Shown here piece by piece: positions 1 through 12,639 of a DNA stretch of 64,000 bases; positions within the stretch are counted from its first letter, which is position 1; the number at the start of each line of letters is the position of its first letter. A program made the position numbers and the translations under genes. Under the pieces are notes generated by a model, which did not search any database, was not told where the DNA came from, and saw only the letters and a program-made list of their open reading frames with translations. The DNA is from Bettongia penicillata ogilbyi (lineage: Eukaryota > Chordata > Mammalia > Diprotodontia > Potoroidae), in contig JAJHZJ010000252.1 of NCBI GenBank assembly GCA_023548195.1, forward strand, positions 4,813,242 to 4,877,241. The letters are read 5' to 3'.

Positions 1-1457
1 GTCTCCAATCCACTTTCCACTCTCTCCAGCAGAGGTGGGGAGAGGCCCCACCCATCAGGACTGCTTAGCTGGTGGTGGTTTTCAATTATTGACATTAAGC
101 TTCATCTCCAGTAAGGTTTAAGTTAGGGCTTCTTTGGTAAAAGATTATTTAATGGTGAATACCTTCCCAAAATAGTTTTGGAAGCTTACCACAAAAGGGA
201 CGGGATGTGGTGAGAACTCTTGCTCTATAGAGGCTGGGCTGCAGCCTCCTTTCAGGTCCCAAGGAAGCCCCTTGGCTTCCTTTATCCCTGAGACATAAAG
301 CCTCAGCCCAGTGGGAGGTGGTGTCAAAGACTACCACCATCCACGGACCACCTTCCTGTCCTAAGGACCTGGCTACAGCAGTGACCAACTGTTCAGCAAG
401 AAAGGAGAAATATTTTTGAGGTAGTATCCTTCAGAAATTGTATTATTTTAATATCTTATTAGTAAACTTGTTTGCATTGCATATTATAGCCAGGGAGGAC
501 CTTACTGTATTTTCACCCCAGAGCCTAACTCACAAGATAGGCCTAGGACAGGCCTGGTCCAGAATACCTAGATGTGACAAGAAGAAACAAAAAGGACCTT
601 ATATAATTTGGTGCAATGTACAGTTTTAATGAAAAATACTCTGCTTTATTAATCAGTAGTGAGACCCTTGTAATCTAGGGAGTAAAACCTAAGAAAGAAA
701 TTGTAGCTTCCAAGTCGAAAGGTATGTATGCATGTGTCTGGCGGTGGGGGGGGGGGGGGGGGGTGTTACCCTATAATCTAAAGGGTTTCATTCTTTATTC
801 AACAAACTGACAGTACTATAATAAAATAGGGACCAGTAGTCTCACTTTGTCAACATTTTTTTAAAGCAGATAACACTAGAAGTGCTTACACTTCCCGTAA
901 CTATTGGCATAACTGTATGGCAAATATCCTCTATTGCTGTATATTTACTTGATATGATTAAATATACACTTCCCCTGAAAGACATTGCAAGCTATTTTAA
1001 TAGCAGTCAGATGTATTCTCTCGGTTTCTTGTTATTTTTTTCCTTTTTATTGGAACAGATATTCACAGAAGGTATCAAATAGAGTAATATGCTTTAAAAA
1101 AAATGATGTCACTGGTAATGCAATGCCAGTATCTTGCTGTGTAAGCCATATGGTCTTGACTTACCCAACCTTATTTCTAACAGTCTGCTTTTAACTGCTT
1201 TCAGAATTTAGATAATGAAGATTAAAATCAACTCTACACTGACTTGAATGAGATCATCATATCCTCACCACTTTTAGGTAAAACAGACATCTGAGTTACG
1301 GGTAGAAATACACTCTCCGCAAGCCAACACGACTGGAACAAGAACCTAGGAGAGTAATTTGCTTCTAAGACAAAAAACTTCACTTAAAAAACAATCAAAC
1401 ATGAATTAACTCAACATATGGAAATATTTTAGTAGATCTAATGTTAAAATGCAGCTA
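1..1457. other. unassigned intronic sequence
   Basis: I see no gene, SINE or LINE that I can name. The left 400 bases are more GC-balanced than the rest and hold two short overlapping minus-strand ORFs of no recognised family. The stretch contains an 18-G homopolymer at 746-763. Confidence 0.5.
746..763 (+). repeat. (G)18 homopolymer
   Basis: Uninterrupted run of 18 G, preceded by GCGGT. Such runs form G-quadruplexes and are also typical places for base-call or assembly length errors. Confidence 0.9.
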
Positions 1458-1473
1458 CAACAGTGTATTTATT
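1458..1473. repeat. target-site duplication, left copy (HAL1 copy A)
   Basis: CAACAGTGTATTTATT, identical to 4325-4340 on the other side of the HAL1 element. Confidence 0.92.
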
Positions 1474-4324
1474 TTTTTTAAATACAAATTTATTTAACTT
1501 TTTACATTTATTTTCACAAAATTTTGGGTTCCAAATTTTCTCCCCATTTATCCCCTCCCCCCACCCCAATACACTGAGCATTCTAATTTCCCCTATCACC
1601 AATCTGCCCTCTCTTCTATCATCCCTCCCTTCTCTTGTCCCCATCTTCTCTTTTGTCCTGTAGGGCCAGATGACTTTCTATTCCCCTTTACCTGTATTTC
1701 TTATTTCCTAGTAGCAAGAACAATACTCAACAGTTGTTCCTAAAACTTTGAGTTCCAAATTCTCCCCATCCCTCCATACCCACCCATTCCCTTTGGGAAG
1801 GCAGGCAATTCAGTATGGGCCATATCTATGTAGTTTTGCAAATGACTTCGATAACAGTCATGTTGTGTAAGACTAACTATATTTTCCTCCATCCTATTCT
1901 GCCCCCAATTGTTTCTATTCTGTTTTTTGATCCTGTCTTTCCCCAAGAGTGCTGACTTCAAATTGCTCCCTCCTCCCATTGCCCTCCCTTCCATCATCCC
2001 TCCTTCCCTGCTTATCTCCTTCTCCCCCACTTTCCTGTACTGTAAGATAGGTTTTCATACCAAAATGAGTGTGCATTTTACTCCTTCCTTTAGTCGAATG
2101 TGATGAGGGTAAACTTCATGTTTTTTTCTCAGCTCTCCTCTTTTTCCCTCCACTAAGAAGTCTCCTGCTTGCCTCTTGAATGAGAGATAATTTACCCCAT
2201 TCCATTTCACCCTCTCTCCTTCCACTACATTTCTCTCTCACCATTTACCTTAATTTCTTTTAAGATGTGGTCCCATCCTATTCAATTCACTCTGTGCTCT
2301 CTGTCTCTGTGTGTGCATGCATGTGTGTATGTGTGTATGCGTGCACGCATGTACATGTGCGTGTGTGTGTGCGTGTGTATGTGTACATCTGTGTGTGGTC
2401 CCACCAACTACCCAGATACTGAAACTTTTTAAGAGTTACAAATATTGTCTTTCCATGTAGGAATGTAAACAGTTCACCTTTGGTAAGTCCCTTATGACTT
2501 CTCTTTGCTGTTTACTTTTTCATGCTTCTTCTCATTCTTGTGTTTGAAAGTCAAATTTTCTTTTCAGCTCTGGTCTTTTCATCAAGAATGCTTGGAAGTC
2601 CTCTGTTTCATTGAAAGGTCATTTTTTCCCCTGAAGTATTATACTCAGTTTTGCTGGGTAGGTGATTCTTGGTTTGAGTCCTAGTTCCTTTGACTTCTGG
2701 AATATCCTGTTCCACGCCCTTCAATCCCTTAATGTAGAAGCTGCTAGATCTTGTGTTATCCTGATTGTATTTCCACAATACTGGAATTGTTTCTTTCTAG
2801 CTATTTGCAATATTTTCTCCTTGACCTGGGAACTCTGGAATTTGGCCACAATGTTTCTAGGAGTTTCTCTTTTTGGATCTCATTCAGGCGGTGATCAATG
2901 AATTCCTTCAATACTTATTTTGCCCTCTGGTTCTAGAATCTCAGGGAAGTTTTCCTTGATCATTTCATGAAAGATGATGTCTAGGCTCTTTTCTTGATCA
3001 TGGCTTTCAGGTAGTCCCATAATTTTTAAATTGTCTCTCCTGGATCTATTTTCCAGGTCAGTTGTTTTTCCAATGAGATATTTCACATTCTCTTCCATTT
3101 TTTCATTCTTTTGGTTTTGTTTTATGATTTCTTGGTTTCTCAGAAAGTCACTAGATTCCATCTGTTCCTTTCTAATCTTGAGAGAACTGTTTTCTTCAGT
3201 GAGCTTTTGAACCTCTTTTTCCATTTGGCTAATTTTGCTTTTGAAAGCATTCTTCTCCTCATTGGCTTTTTGAACCTCTTTTGCCAATTGAGTGAGCCTA
3301 TTTTTCAAGGTGTTATTTTCTTCAGCATTTTTTGGGGTCTCTTTACCAAGGTATTGACCAGTTTTTCATGCTTTTCTTGCATCTCTCTCATTTCTCTTCC
3401 CAGTTTTTCCTCCACCTGTCTAACTTGATTTTCAAAATCCTTTTTGAGCTCTTCCATGGCCTGAGCCCACCGGACATCCACCTCCGATGTCTGGGGTACA
3501 TAGGCCCGACCTCCACGTCTTTCCCTGATGGCAGGCATTGTACTTCCTCATCAGAAATGAAAGGAGGAAGGAACATCTCTTCCCAAGAAAGTAGCTCTGT
3601 ATGGTCTTATTTTGCTTCCTTTTTCTGGGCATTTTCCCAGCCAGTTACTTGACTTCTGAGATTCCTCTGCACCCCTGCCTAGATCCACGGAGGTAGTGCT
3701 TGGGGTCTGAGATTCAAATGCTGCTTCCTAGCCTCAGGGCTTTGCACAGCAGGAGGGGCTGCTATTCAATGTGAGCTTAAGTTCTAGTGCTCAGGTAGGG
3801 ACAGGGCCGCCTCCCAGGCTCAGTTCCCTCAGGGGCTTTATGCAGAGACCTTTTGGTAATGGTCCTGAGCTCCTGCCTGCTGCTCCGGGAGTTCCAGGCT
3901 GCCACTGCCTCCGCCACTCCCTCTGCCGCTGCCTCCCGAGGGGGCCCGAGCCACAGAGACACCCTGCTCCCCTCTCGGCCAGCCCAGACGTCTCTCTCAC
4001 TGACCTGTAGCGCTTGTGGATGGAGGGACCTTCGTGGCCGCCGGAGGTTCCATCCCTGAAGCCTGCTCGGATCTGCTCCTCTGGGGCCGCACGGCCAGGG
4101 CAGCTCAGGGGTGGGCTCCGCTGTCCGGAGTGTGATGGACCTTTGGGGTCGGCTTTCCAGGGCTCTCTGGAACGGAAATCTCTTCCACTGCATTGGTGCG
4201 TGGCTTGCAGTACTCCAGAATTTGTGGGGAGTTCTTTTTACAGGAAATTTATGGGCTGTGGATTTGGAGCTAGCATACGTGAGTCTTTCTACTCCACCGT
4301 CTTGGCTCCTCCCCCCTAGAAAGC
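1474..4324 (-). mobile_element. HAL1 (half-L1) retrotransposon, copy A, full length
   Basis: On the minus strand this runs from an L1-type 5' end (GGGGGGAGGAGCCAAGAC, just below 4318) through a GC-rich 5' UTR (about 3640-4317), one ORF1 (2721-3632) and a purine-rich 3' UTR to an A-rich tail at 1474. There is no endonuclease or reverse-transcriptase ORF, which is the hallmark of HAL1: L1-derived elements that keep ORF1 and are mobilised in trans. Perfect 16-bp TSDs show a complete, normal target-primed insertion. About 8 bases at the 5' junction (4317-4324) match neither the TSD nor the usual L1 start. A GT-rich microsatellite (about 2296-2400) lies in the 3' UTR at the same place as in copy B. 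Confidence 0.88.
2721..3632 (-). pseudogene. HAL1 ORF1 (RNA-binding chaperone-like), copy A, broken
   Basis: The reading starts with MPRKRKQNKTIQ at 3632. It continues through a long heptad coiled coil (residues about 65-140, rich in QMEKEVQKL-type repeats), then an RRM-like core with the L1 signature RSRRDNLKIMGLPE, then a C-terminal domain. This is the L1 ORF1p (transposase-22) layout. Breaks: a one-base deletion near 3340 relative to copy B, and an in-frame TGA at about 2895 where copy B has CGA (a CpG transition private to copy A). A further TGA at 2721-2723 is shared with copy B and cuts the usual C-terminal tail. Confidence 0.85.
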
Positions 4325-4340
4325 CAACAGTGTATTTATT
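4325..4340. repeat. target-site duplication, right copy (HAL1 copy A)
   Basis: CAACAGTGTATTTATT, perfect match to 1458-1473. Confidence 0.92.
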
Positions 4341-4988
4341 GAACCTTTTTTCTTACTTACCAGCCAATAGCCTACCCCAAGGTCAATGAATCTTTAGAGA
4401 GATCATCACATCTTTCTTCCAAAAAAAATATAAATTAATCCGTGCCAGGAGTTCAATGCCTGCTGCAGCAGAAGTAAATAAGGCCAATCAGGTTTTGCAA
4501 ATCTCTTAAAGAAGTCTGCAGCTGAACTGATTAAATTAGAGTAATTCAAAATCAAACAAAATTATCTTTTGCCATACCTAATTTTATGACCCAGTTCATA
4601 CTCTGGAGCAAGACCTCTCACCCTTTTGATGGCAAACGTAAGCTCTCTTACTCTTGCGTCTTTGACAATGGAATCTGTGAGGTCTAAAAGGAAAATTTAA
4701 CATGACACAGAGAAATTTTTTTACTGGATCCACCCTTCTCAGTCATTTAATACATCCCCTTCGAGCTGCTAGACTTATCAGTGTTAAAATCTAAGTGTTG
4801 TATTTACAGCAACCAGAATAATTTTCTTAATGCAGGCTATATGAAAATAAAGTGCATTAGTTTTTTATTTTTAATCTTGTTGCTTTGAGAGTTTTCTGTG
4901 CTCTTGAAGAAAAGACAGAGAAGCTCCAATTGTCCTCAGTTAATTTTTAAAATTTCCACACATAATACTTAAGGACAACTAGGATCAT
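4341..4988. other. unassigned intronic sequence
   Basis: AT-rich, no recognised gene or repeat. Confidence 0.4.
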
Positions 4989-4989
4989 G

Positions 4990-5420
4990 AGCAAACTGGA
5001 ATTCCTCCATAGGAAAAGCAGCTGAAGGAACTGAGGATGTTTGACATGTAGAAAAGAATGAGGAAAGGTATGATAGCCCTAGACAGGTTTGTAAAAGGTT
5101 ATGATACAGAAGGAAGAGTTGTCTTGTCCTGTTGTGCTAAAGATGCACAACTGCGTCTTTTCTGCCTAAAGACGGCAGAACTTGATTAAGTTAGAAAGAG
5201 GCAGATTTTAGCCTGATATAACAACGTACTAACCATGAAAGGTGTTCAAAAGCAGAACGGCTTCTTTGGGACACAATGAGTTCCATATCACTAGAGAGCT
5301 CAAAGTAAAAGCTGGATGACCTCTTGTGGAGGTTTACAAGGAGTATTCCTGTTCAGTATGGAAAAGGGTCAGGGAGGTGATGACCTTCAAAATCTGACAG
5401 TCTATGATTCTATTATTTGA
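4990..5420 (+). mobile_element. CR1/L3-type LINE 3' fragment
   Basis: The last 140 bases follow the CR1/L3 3' layout: a 'GCTGGATGACC' segment, then 'GTGATGACCTTCAAAATCTGACAG' shortened, then a CTATGATTCT terminus near 5400-5412. The body is very diverged and carries no open frame. Old insertion. Confidence 0.55.
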
Positions 5421-6265
5421 CTTATTTTTATTTTCATTTATTTGTTATTATGTTAAAATTAAGCATTAAAACATGCATAAGTTAAAATTAAAAATGTAAA
5501 CTAGTACAAATGACATTGGTATAAATCTTTCTGGAATCAATGGAGGAGGGGCACAAGTTGGTAAAAAGAGGTAGTAGAGATTAAAAGAGAAGCTAAAACT
5601 CTCACTTAGGGTGGTAGGATTAAGAGCTAGAGGGAAAACTCAGATTCCATGTAGTCCAACACCTCTTATATTTACATCTCTATGACAATTTCCTAATAGC
5701 AGTAACAGAGTAGGGGCCAATTCTTGTTAGCTTGAATATGGCCCTAGCCCATGTCCTAAGAAAAGTTATCAAATGAATTATTCAACTTCAGCTGGCCACA
5801 CTGTAATAGTGCCTGTAGCACATGGTTCAAACCCAAAGTGAAAATGGATTAGGACTGTAGGAAGAATGAATTAAATGAGGATACTGATATGAATCAGTCC
5901 AGCTTTGGAGGCCCTAAAGCCCATCAGGATCTTTAAAAATTAAATATATATGGGCCATTACATTAAAGGGCATTCATACACACATACACACATACCATTT
6001 ATGAACTCAAAACTCTACTCCAACCTTCTGTCCTTAAATTAATTCATTAGAGCATAGGAATTTAATACAGGTGGTCCCTCAGTATGTGAAATTAAATTGG
6101 TAATGGGAAAAAACCCACTTTTTGACAAGGAATACTTTAAAAAAAAGTCAGTAACCAACATTTCATCGTAAGTAGTAAGGAAAATTGGCTTACTTGGGCC
6201 TTTATCTTGAAAAGAACAATGTATGGAAATAAGTTTATTTTATCCTATGTTTAATAAAATTTAGA
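5421..6265. other. mostly unassigned; short L3-like patch
   Basis: About 5610-5690 resembles the 3' part of L3/CR1 ('GAGCTAGAGGGAAAACTCAGATTCC' type wording, with 'AGTCCAAC'). The rest shows nothing I can name. Confidence 0.35.
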
Positions 6266-6466
6266 AGTAACATGGCTTCAGAGACAAAGCTGGGTTCAGT
6301 CCTACCCCTGACACATAGCTAGCCATATGACCTAAACAAGTCACTTGAACCTCTCAATGATCAAGGCAACTCTCTCAGAATATAAATTTCAGAGAAGGGG
6401 ATAACCTGAATTGGTAAAGGGAATTTCCACACCCACCAGCTCTCTAAACAATAAAATTGTAAGCCC
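6266..6466 (+). mobile_element. MON1-type tRNA-derived SINE
   Basis: Core 'GACACATAGCTAGCCATATGACC...AAGTCACTTGAACCTCTCA', followed by the MON1 tail 'AACTCTCTCAGAATATAAATT', a 'GAATTGGTAAAGGGAATTTCC' module and a short A/T end. Diverged but in correct order. Confidence 0.7.
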
Positions 6467-6833
6467 AATCCCAATCACTTGAAAAAATGAAAAGTTTTTA
6501 CTTTTACTATATTTTCCCGAAATTGTATAATAGCATAATATAACATCCTTCAAATCAAGTTTGACTTTCACACAAGATCATAGAGCCCATTGTTTCAAAA
6601 ATATTTTAGAGCTTCATAAAGTTGCCCAAGGGTCCTTATCAATCCTTTAATCCTTCTCTTTTAAAGCACCTACTTATAATGAGTGACTGATGAATGAGGA
6701 TATTGATACAGTGGACAGAAACAGAAGACAGCGTTAAGTAAAAAGAAATGTTTGCACAGGGAATATTGTCTAAGTGGACACTTCTCTAATTTTCATGTTA
6801 TGATAACTTTTGCTTCCCTACACAAACACAAAG

Positions 6834-6930
6834 GAAGGCAACCTGGTGTAGTGGTTAGAGAAGCAGTTTCAGAGTCAGGAAGAACCGTACATCTGACATT
6901 CTGGCAAAACACTTAATGTCTCAGTACCTG
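6834..6930 (+). mobile_element. SINE fragment (MIR/MON1 5' half)
   Basis: 'CTGGTGTAGTGGTTAGAGAAG...CAGAGTCAGGAAGAAC' corresponds to the tRNA-derived head of MIR/MON1; it is cut short at the MITE that follows. Confidence 0.55.
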
Positions 6931-6935
6931 CAAAT

Positions 6936-7123
6936 CTGAGGTGTCAAACTCAAGTGCTAGAATGATCCACACAACTCCCAAGTGTAGCCAGAGCCAGACT
7001 GAAACCCAACTGGGAAATGTTTAACAAAACAAATAAAAATACAACATAGATAATGTCAACATGTGGTTTTCTAAGTCGATAAATGATCAGGAAGGATGTT
7101 TCTCTCTGAGCTTGACATCACTG
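6936..7123. mobile_element. hAT-type MITE, copy 1
   Basis: A 188-bp element with imperfect inverted ends: CTGAGGTGTCAAACTCA at the left and TGAGCTTGACATCACTG at the right (reverse complement CAGTGATGTCAAGCTCA). The CAG...CTG termini and internal 'GGGAAATGTTTAACAAAA' and 'TGTGGTTTTCTAAGTC' recur in the opposite-orientation copy at 18929-19132. No transposase. I could not find a convincing 8-bp TSD. Confidence 0.7.
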
Positions 7124-7479
7124 TTAAACAATTTAAAACAATTTAAAACTAACACTGCAGAATAACTGTTCTACAAGGATTCAAAATGAATATTTAGAGA
7201 ATAAGAAGTTCCTTTGAGAACAACAGACTATCCATTCTATTTTTATCAGAGGGCAAGGTGCTCTTCTATAACTTTACTAGTTCTTGGTTCTCAGACTAAA
7301 AAAGATCCAAGCCAATTTTTCTACCACAATTTATTTCAGATGCTCCATATTCACTTTATCTAAGGGTTCTTGTAATAACAATGCCAGAGGTCTAAAAACA
7401 TTCCCTTTTTGATGAAAGCAAGAGGGATAGAGACAGAGATAGATATATTTTAGGGTAAGAAAAAAAAGTTTAAGTAACA

Positions 7480-7800
7480 TAGGTTGTATTAAATAACTGA
7501 TAAGCATTTGCCAACCACCTTCCCTGTTCCAGGCACTATCAGGTACTGGGGCTACATGTACAATGAATGAATAATCCCTATCTGCAAGGAGTTTACATTC
7601 TAATTGGGGAGACAAGTACATATACTAATATACATAGCATAAAAATAAATTTAATAAATGTGAATACATAAAAAGTGTTCATTACAAGGTAGTAATGGAG
7701 AGAAGATACTAACATCTAGGAGAATCAGGAAAGGCTTCATGCAGAAATACAATGCTTGAGCTGTGTCTTGAAGGAAGTAGAACAGAGGTAAGAAAGGAGA
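7480..7800 (+). mobile_element. L2-like ancient LINE 3' fragment
   Basis: 'CAAGGAGTTTACATTCTAAT', 'GGGGAGACAAGTACA' and 'GAGCTGTGTCTTGAAGGAAG' appear in the order of L2-type 3' ends. A further short piece of the same flavour ('GACACCTACTATGTGCAAGGC') lies at about 8150-8180. Confidence 0.55.
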
Positions 7801-7810
7801 ACATCCACAG

Positions 7811-7968
7811 GAAAAAATGCTCTAAATCACTATGAATCCGAGAAATGCCAATTAAAACTGCTCTGAGGTACCATCTCACACCTATCAGAGTGGCTAATAT
7901 GACAAAAAAGGAAAATGTCAGATGTTGGAGGGGATGTGGGAAAACTGGGACACTAGTGTACTGTCAGT
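7811..7968 (+). mobile_element. L1 ORF2 C-terminal fragment
   Basis: Matches the L1 at 31150-31300 nearly word for word: 'AAAAAATGCTCTAAATCACTAT', 'CATCTCACACCTATCAGA', then 'GATGTGGGAAAACTGG'. Truncated at both sides. Confidence 0.8.
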
Positions 7969-8215
7969 CAATAATCCCCACCACCACCAGAGTGTTCTTA
8001 AAATGAATATATGGACAGAGAAAGCTCCCCCACTGTATCACCTTCTCAACTATGAGAATATAAAATAATGACCCAAAGGTGTTTTCACAAGGCGTTTATA
8101 TGGTCTACTTCTGGTACATGGATGCAATAAATTCAATTTAAACATGTCCTGGACACCTACTATGTGCAAGGCACAGCGCTACATAAATCATAGGCACCAA
8201 CTAAAAACAGGGCTG

Positions 8216-10141
8216 TTTTCATTATTATAGTAGTGCAAGGCAGCTGCAGAGAGGGTGTGTGAAGTTCCATCCTCCAGTCATCAACTACCCTTCAAAATTG
8301 ACCCCAGCCTGCAACTGCTTAAAATTGAAGTGCTACTTAATTATGGTTGAACAGCAAATTTTGAAGCTAATGAGAACAATTTTTTTTTTTTTTTTTTTTT
8401 TACCAAAACAGTATTCATTTTCAAAGTGGCTGCCTGGTTTTCTGCCTATGTTATGCTTTTTAAGATCAGTACATCACCTGCCTCAGGGAGAATACTTCTA
8501 CAAAGGTTGGATATTAAATTACTGTCACCTATCCATTTGCAGAACAGTGTCATTTTCTTTTAAACAGGCATCTGGAATGGATATTTTTTAACCAAATGTG
8601 TACTCTGATAAAACAAAGGTGCTAACACTAGCTTATGCTGACCATGTGGGTAGGTCAGCTTATCCAAATCTATTCCTAATAATGATCTCTTGTGTATATG
8701 TTCAGCATCTAATTATGCTTTGGTCCTCTCTTACTGATTTTACTGGAACATCATTTATAACAATCCAGTTGGGCCTTAAGAATTAAATACAACAAAAGGT
8801 ACTAAAATCTAATTATATATCTACACATTTATCTCTTACCTGGAGGAAGTTTTAGGGAACTTTCTAATTCCATATCCTCTTAAGTTCATTTCAAATGAGC
8901 TTCTTTCCTACTAATGGATTGATGTGCCAAATACAGACAATGAAGACACACCTCAAAGCCCACTTACCCACCTTTGTCTGTCCCATGGCAATCTCTTATC
9001 TTTTTTCCTATATCCCAAACTCTCACAAGCTAGAAGTCTTCCCCTTCAATAGCCAAAATTTATTAAATATTTAATAATAATTATTTTAAAATTACATTTT
9101 TCTAGTAGGCTAAGGAATGAGAATGAAATGAGGTAGAACAAGTTTAATGCCCAAAGCACACATTTTAAATCAAACTAGTTCAAATTTTGAACTGCAGTGA
9201 GATTGAGCAATGGAAGCGTACGGTCCAGACTTGACCTAATTAGGAAGACAATTTTGACAGCTTTGTTAAGGATGTATTTCTATTAGGACTCCAACTTTCC
9301 TAAAACCTGACACTAGGGGTAGGTAATTCTTTGACTCTCTACCTCAACCACACCCCTACTGCTTTCCTCTCTCTGATTATCCAACTCATTTCATTATCAT
9401 TAGCACTTCCAGACACACGGAAGAAAGAGAAGGATGAATATCCAATTTTACTTGTTAAATCAGACAAGATTTTTCTGTTCTTCTTTTGAACTCCTATAAC
9501 ATGCTCTTCTCACATTTATTAAGGCCTACTTTTTATTATGGTTATTTGTATACATTTCTTATTTGACCTACTAAGTTTTAAAATTCCTTAAAGTCAGGTA
9601 CCATATCTTAAATTATATCCCATATATACGTATATCTAATATATACATATATATTACATACATTATATATATGTACATAATTAAATCTCTCATAATACCT
9701 GACAGTGCTTTAAATATGAAATTTATGTACAGGTTAACTGAGTTCACTAACAGAGTTAATAGATGAAGGTCAAATTTTACTCACTGATGAACCATTTTAT
9801 TTGAAGAGGAAAAGCAGTAGAACCAGCAAAACAGAATTCTCCTCTAAGGCCATGGACAACATCCTTCACTTGCCCATCATATGGGGTATATGTAAGACAA
9901 CTGTGGGAGATGCAGTATAAACCATTCTTACTAGGAAAACAACTCAAAACACATTCTCACTAATGATGAGTCAGGACTGTCCCTACAAATGAACAAACTA
10001 AATTAGTAGAAAAAAGCTTTCTAAAATCCCTAAAGAAGATCAGTCAGCAAATACAAAAATACCATTATTTCTAGTGGATCCATCTTCTTATTACGATGAA
10101 TCCTTGCTCTAATCTTCACATTTCATATGTGTGTATACACA

Positions 10142-10180
<39 letters not shown>

Positions 10181-10446
10181 TACTCATTTACATAGTGAGA
10201 GTTGGGACATCAAATAAATAAAATGATACTCTTTCCTTTTTCTCTTCCCACTTAACCAAGAAACAGTAGAAAAATTAGATTCAGTTGAGTTTTTGCCCAT
10301 CTAAGCTTTATGAAATCTTAACAAAAAAACTTTTTTTAAACTTAACATAGACCACCTAAGCACAACAGGCCAAGCACAAAAACTTGGATAATGAAACCAA
10401 TTTTCCAAAGAAAATGAAAGGAAGAAATAAAATGGTAGCCTCTAAA
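8216..10446. other. unassigned intronic sequence with simple repeats
   Basis: Contains a 22-T run (8380-8401), a TA-rich palindromic patch (about 9610-9690) and a CA microsatellite (10139-10178). No gene or clear interspersed repeat seen. Confidence 0.45.
10139..10178 (+). repeat. (AC)n microsatellite
   Basis: Alternating AC, with two CG interruptions at its left end. Confidence 0.9.
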
Positions 10447-10460
10447 AAGTAAATATGTGA
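10447..10460. repeat. target-site duplication, left copy (RT-less L1)
   Basis: AAGTAAATATGTGA; matches 13904-13917 with one T/C difference at a CpG/TpG site. Confidence 0.85.
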
Positions 10461-11279
10461 TGAAGCCAAGATGGCAGATTAGGGGCAGTCACTCAGCTGA
10501 ACTTTCCCAAAATTCCTCTTCACACAACTTTATATAAAAATAAAATAAAACCTCAAACCAAATTTTGAACATCAGAGCCAACTACAGGTCTGAGTAAGAC
10601 ATTTTTCCAGCCTAAGAAAACAAGAGGTCAGCAGGAGAAGTCTGTGGCACCAGGGTGGAGGGCGGCCTGGACCTCATACACTGTGGTGGCAACAAAGGTC
10701 ATCACAGAGACCACAGCAGCAGCTTGGGAAGCTCTCAGACTAGAGATGGCAAGGGGGTCAGACAACTGATCAGAAAGAGATTACAGGACACTCCTTTATG
10801 GGCATTGGGTACAGCTGGCACTGATGAGCATCTCCACTGTGCAGGCACAGTTCTAGGCTGCAGTGTCAGGGCAGACAGGAGCACTTGGTGGTCAGTCACA
10901 GGGGAGCAGGGGCCCTTCCTGGATAAAGATCAGAGAGCAGACCAGGAGGGCAGTGATCCTCTCCCAGATCACACACTTGTGAAGTGCAAAAAACTTATAG
11001 ATCCCTAGAACTAGTTGAGAAAACAGCAGCATAAACCCACCCCATGATAAGCAAAGCCGAATTTTAACATAAAGTTTTAAGTCAAGAAATATGCTGGAAA
11101 CATAAGCACGCAAAAAAAATGGAATCTGACCGTAAAAAGCTACTACAGTGGCAGGGAAGACCTGCCATAAGGTCTTCCCAAAGAAGACACAAACTCAGAA
11201 AAGACAACAATGTAATAATAGCTATTTAAAAAGCTTCAAAGAAAAATGCTAATTCAACCCAAGGCCAACAAGAATTCTT

Positions 11280-11940
11280 GAAAGAGTTAAAGAAAAGATG
11301 AGAGTGGTAGAGGAAAAAATTTGGAAAAGAAATGAAAGTGATGCAAGAAAATTATGAAAAGACAATGAACAGCTTGGTAAAAGAGGCACACAAAAAAAAA
11401 AACCTGAAGAAAATATACAGAATTGGTCAAATGGTAAAAGAGGCACAAAAATCCACCAACAAAAACTCCTTAAAAAGCAGAATTAGTCAAATGGAAAAAG
11501 AGATACAAAATCTTGCTAAAGAAAACAGGGCTCCATGAGATATGAAGAAAAAATAAAACAGTGAAAAGAATAAAAAAAAAAAGATAATGTAAAATAATAA
11601 TTGGAGAAACAAATGACCTGGAAAAGAATTTAAGAGATAATATATTGGACTACCTGCAAGGGTCAAAGAAAGGGCCAAGACATCATCTTCCAAGAAATCA
11701 TGAAGGAAGATGGCCCTGATATCCTAGATCCAAAGGGTCAAGTAGAAACTGAAGGGGTCTATCGATCACCTCTTAAGAAGAGATCACAAAATGAAAACTT
11801 CCCGGAGTGTCATAGCCAGATTTCAGAGCTCCCAGGTCAGAGAGACAGAAAGAAACAATGCAGGTATCATGAAGTCACAGTCAAGATCACACATGATTCA
11901 ACAGCTTGAAGGGCAAGATAACAGGGTCACAATGAAGAAC
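11280..11940 (+). pseudogene. L1 ORF1 remnant
   Basis: Pieces of the ORF1p layout in several frames: Lys/Glu-rich coiled coil with 'SRISQMEKEIQNLAKEN' at about 11475-11535, and the C-terminal domain 'MKEDGPDILDPKGQVETEG' from 11700. Stops and frameshifts break it. Homologous to 26279-27368. Confidence 0.8.
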
Positions 11941-12639
11941 GGTCTACCCAAGCAACACTGAGGGCAACCCTTCTGAGCAAAAATGGAGAGTCAATGAAAA
12001 AGAGAACAGAAATTGTGACATTCAGACAGAAGCCTCAGGAGAACCATAAAGATAAACATGAAAGGATAATCATAAGGGATTCAATACAGTTAAACTGTTT
12101 ACATTCCTCTGTGGGAATATGTTATATACAATGCATAAGAATTCTTTCATTACTAGGGGAGTTCAAAGGAGTTTATATAGCCAGAGGGCATGGATGTGAG
12201 TGGATTATATGGAGATTACAAAAATGAAGGGGTGAGAAAGAGGGATGCACTGGGAGAAGGGGGAAGGAAGAGGCAAAATGGGGGAAAGTGCCTCACACAA
12301 AAGGAGCATTCAAGAAAGAAAGAGCTTTTAAAATGGAAGGGGAAGTGGGGGGATAGGCAATGTTTGAATCTCATGCTCATCGGAACTGGTCCAAAGAGGA
12401 AACACACACACACACTCAGTTGTATGCAGACAATGTAACGTACACAACAGAGAAGTAGAAGGAGAAGAGGAGAAAAGATACTGGAGGTGGGGCAGAGGGA
12501 GGAGAATAAAAGGGAAGGTGGATTAAGAGAGGCAGTGGTTAGAAGCAAAAGAGACTTTCAGGAAGGATGAGAGAGAGAGAGAAAGAGAGAGAGAGGGAGA
12601 GAGAGAAATAGAAGAAGATGGGATGAAAGGAAATACATA

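Noticed and set aside
145..388. Minus-strand frames with a WMVVVFDTTSHWAEA-like stretch, faintly like a retroelement integrase
   Set aside because: One short motif only, no HHCC or DDE context, and neighbouring frames break at once. Not enough to call a family.
3111..3652. Plus-strand Phe/Leu-rich ORFs
   Set aside because: Antisense shadows of HAL1 ORF1, whose coiled coil gives Phe/Leu-rich reverse readings.
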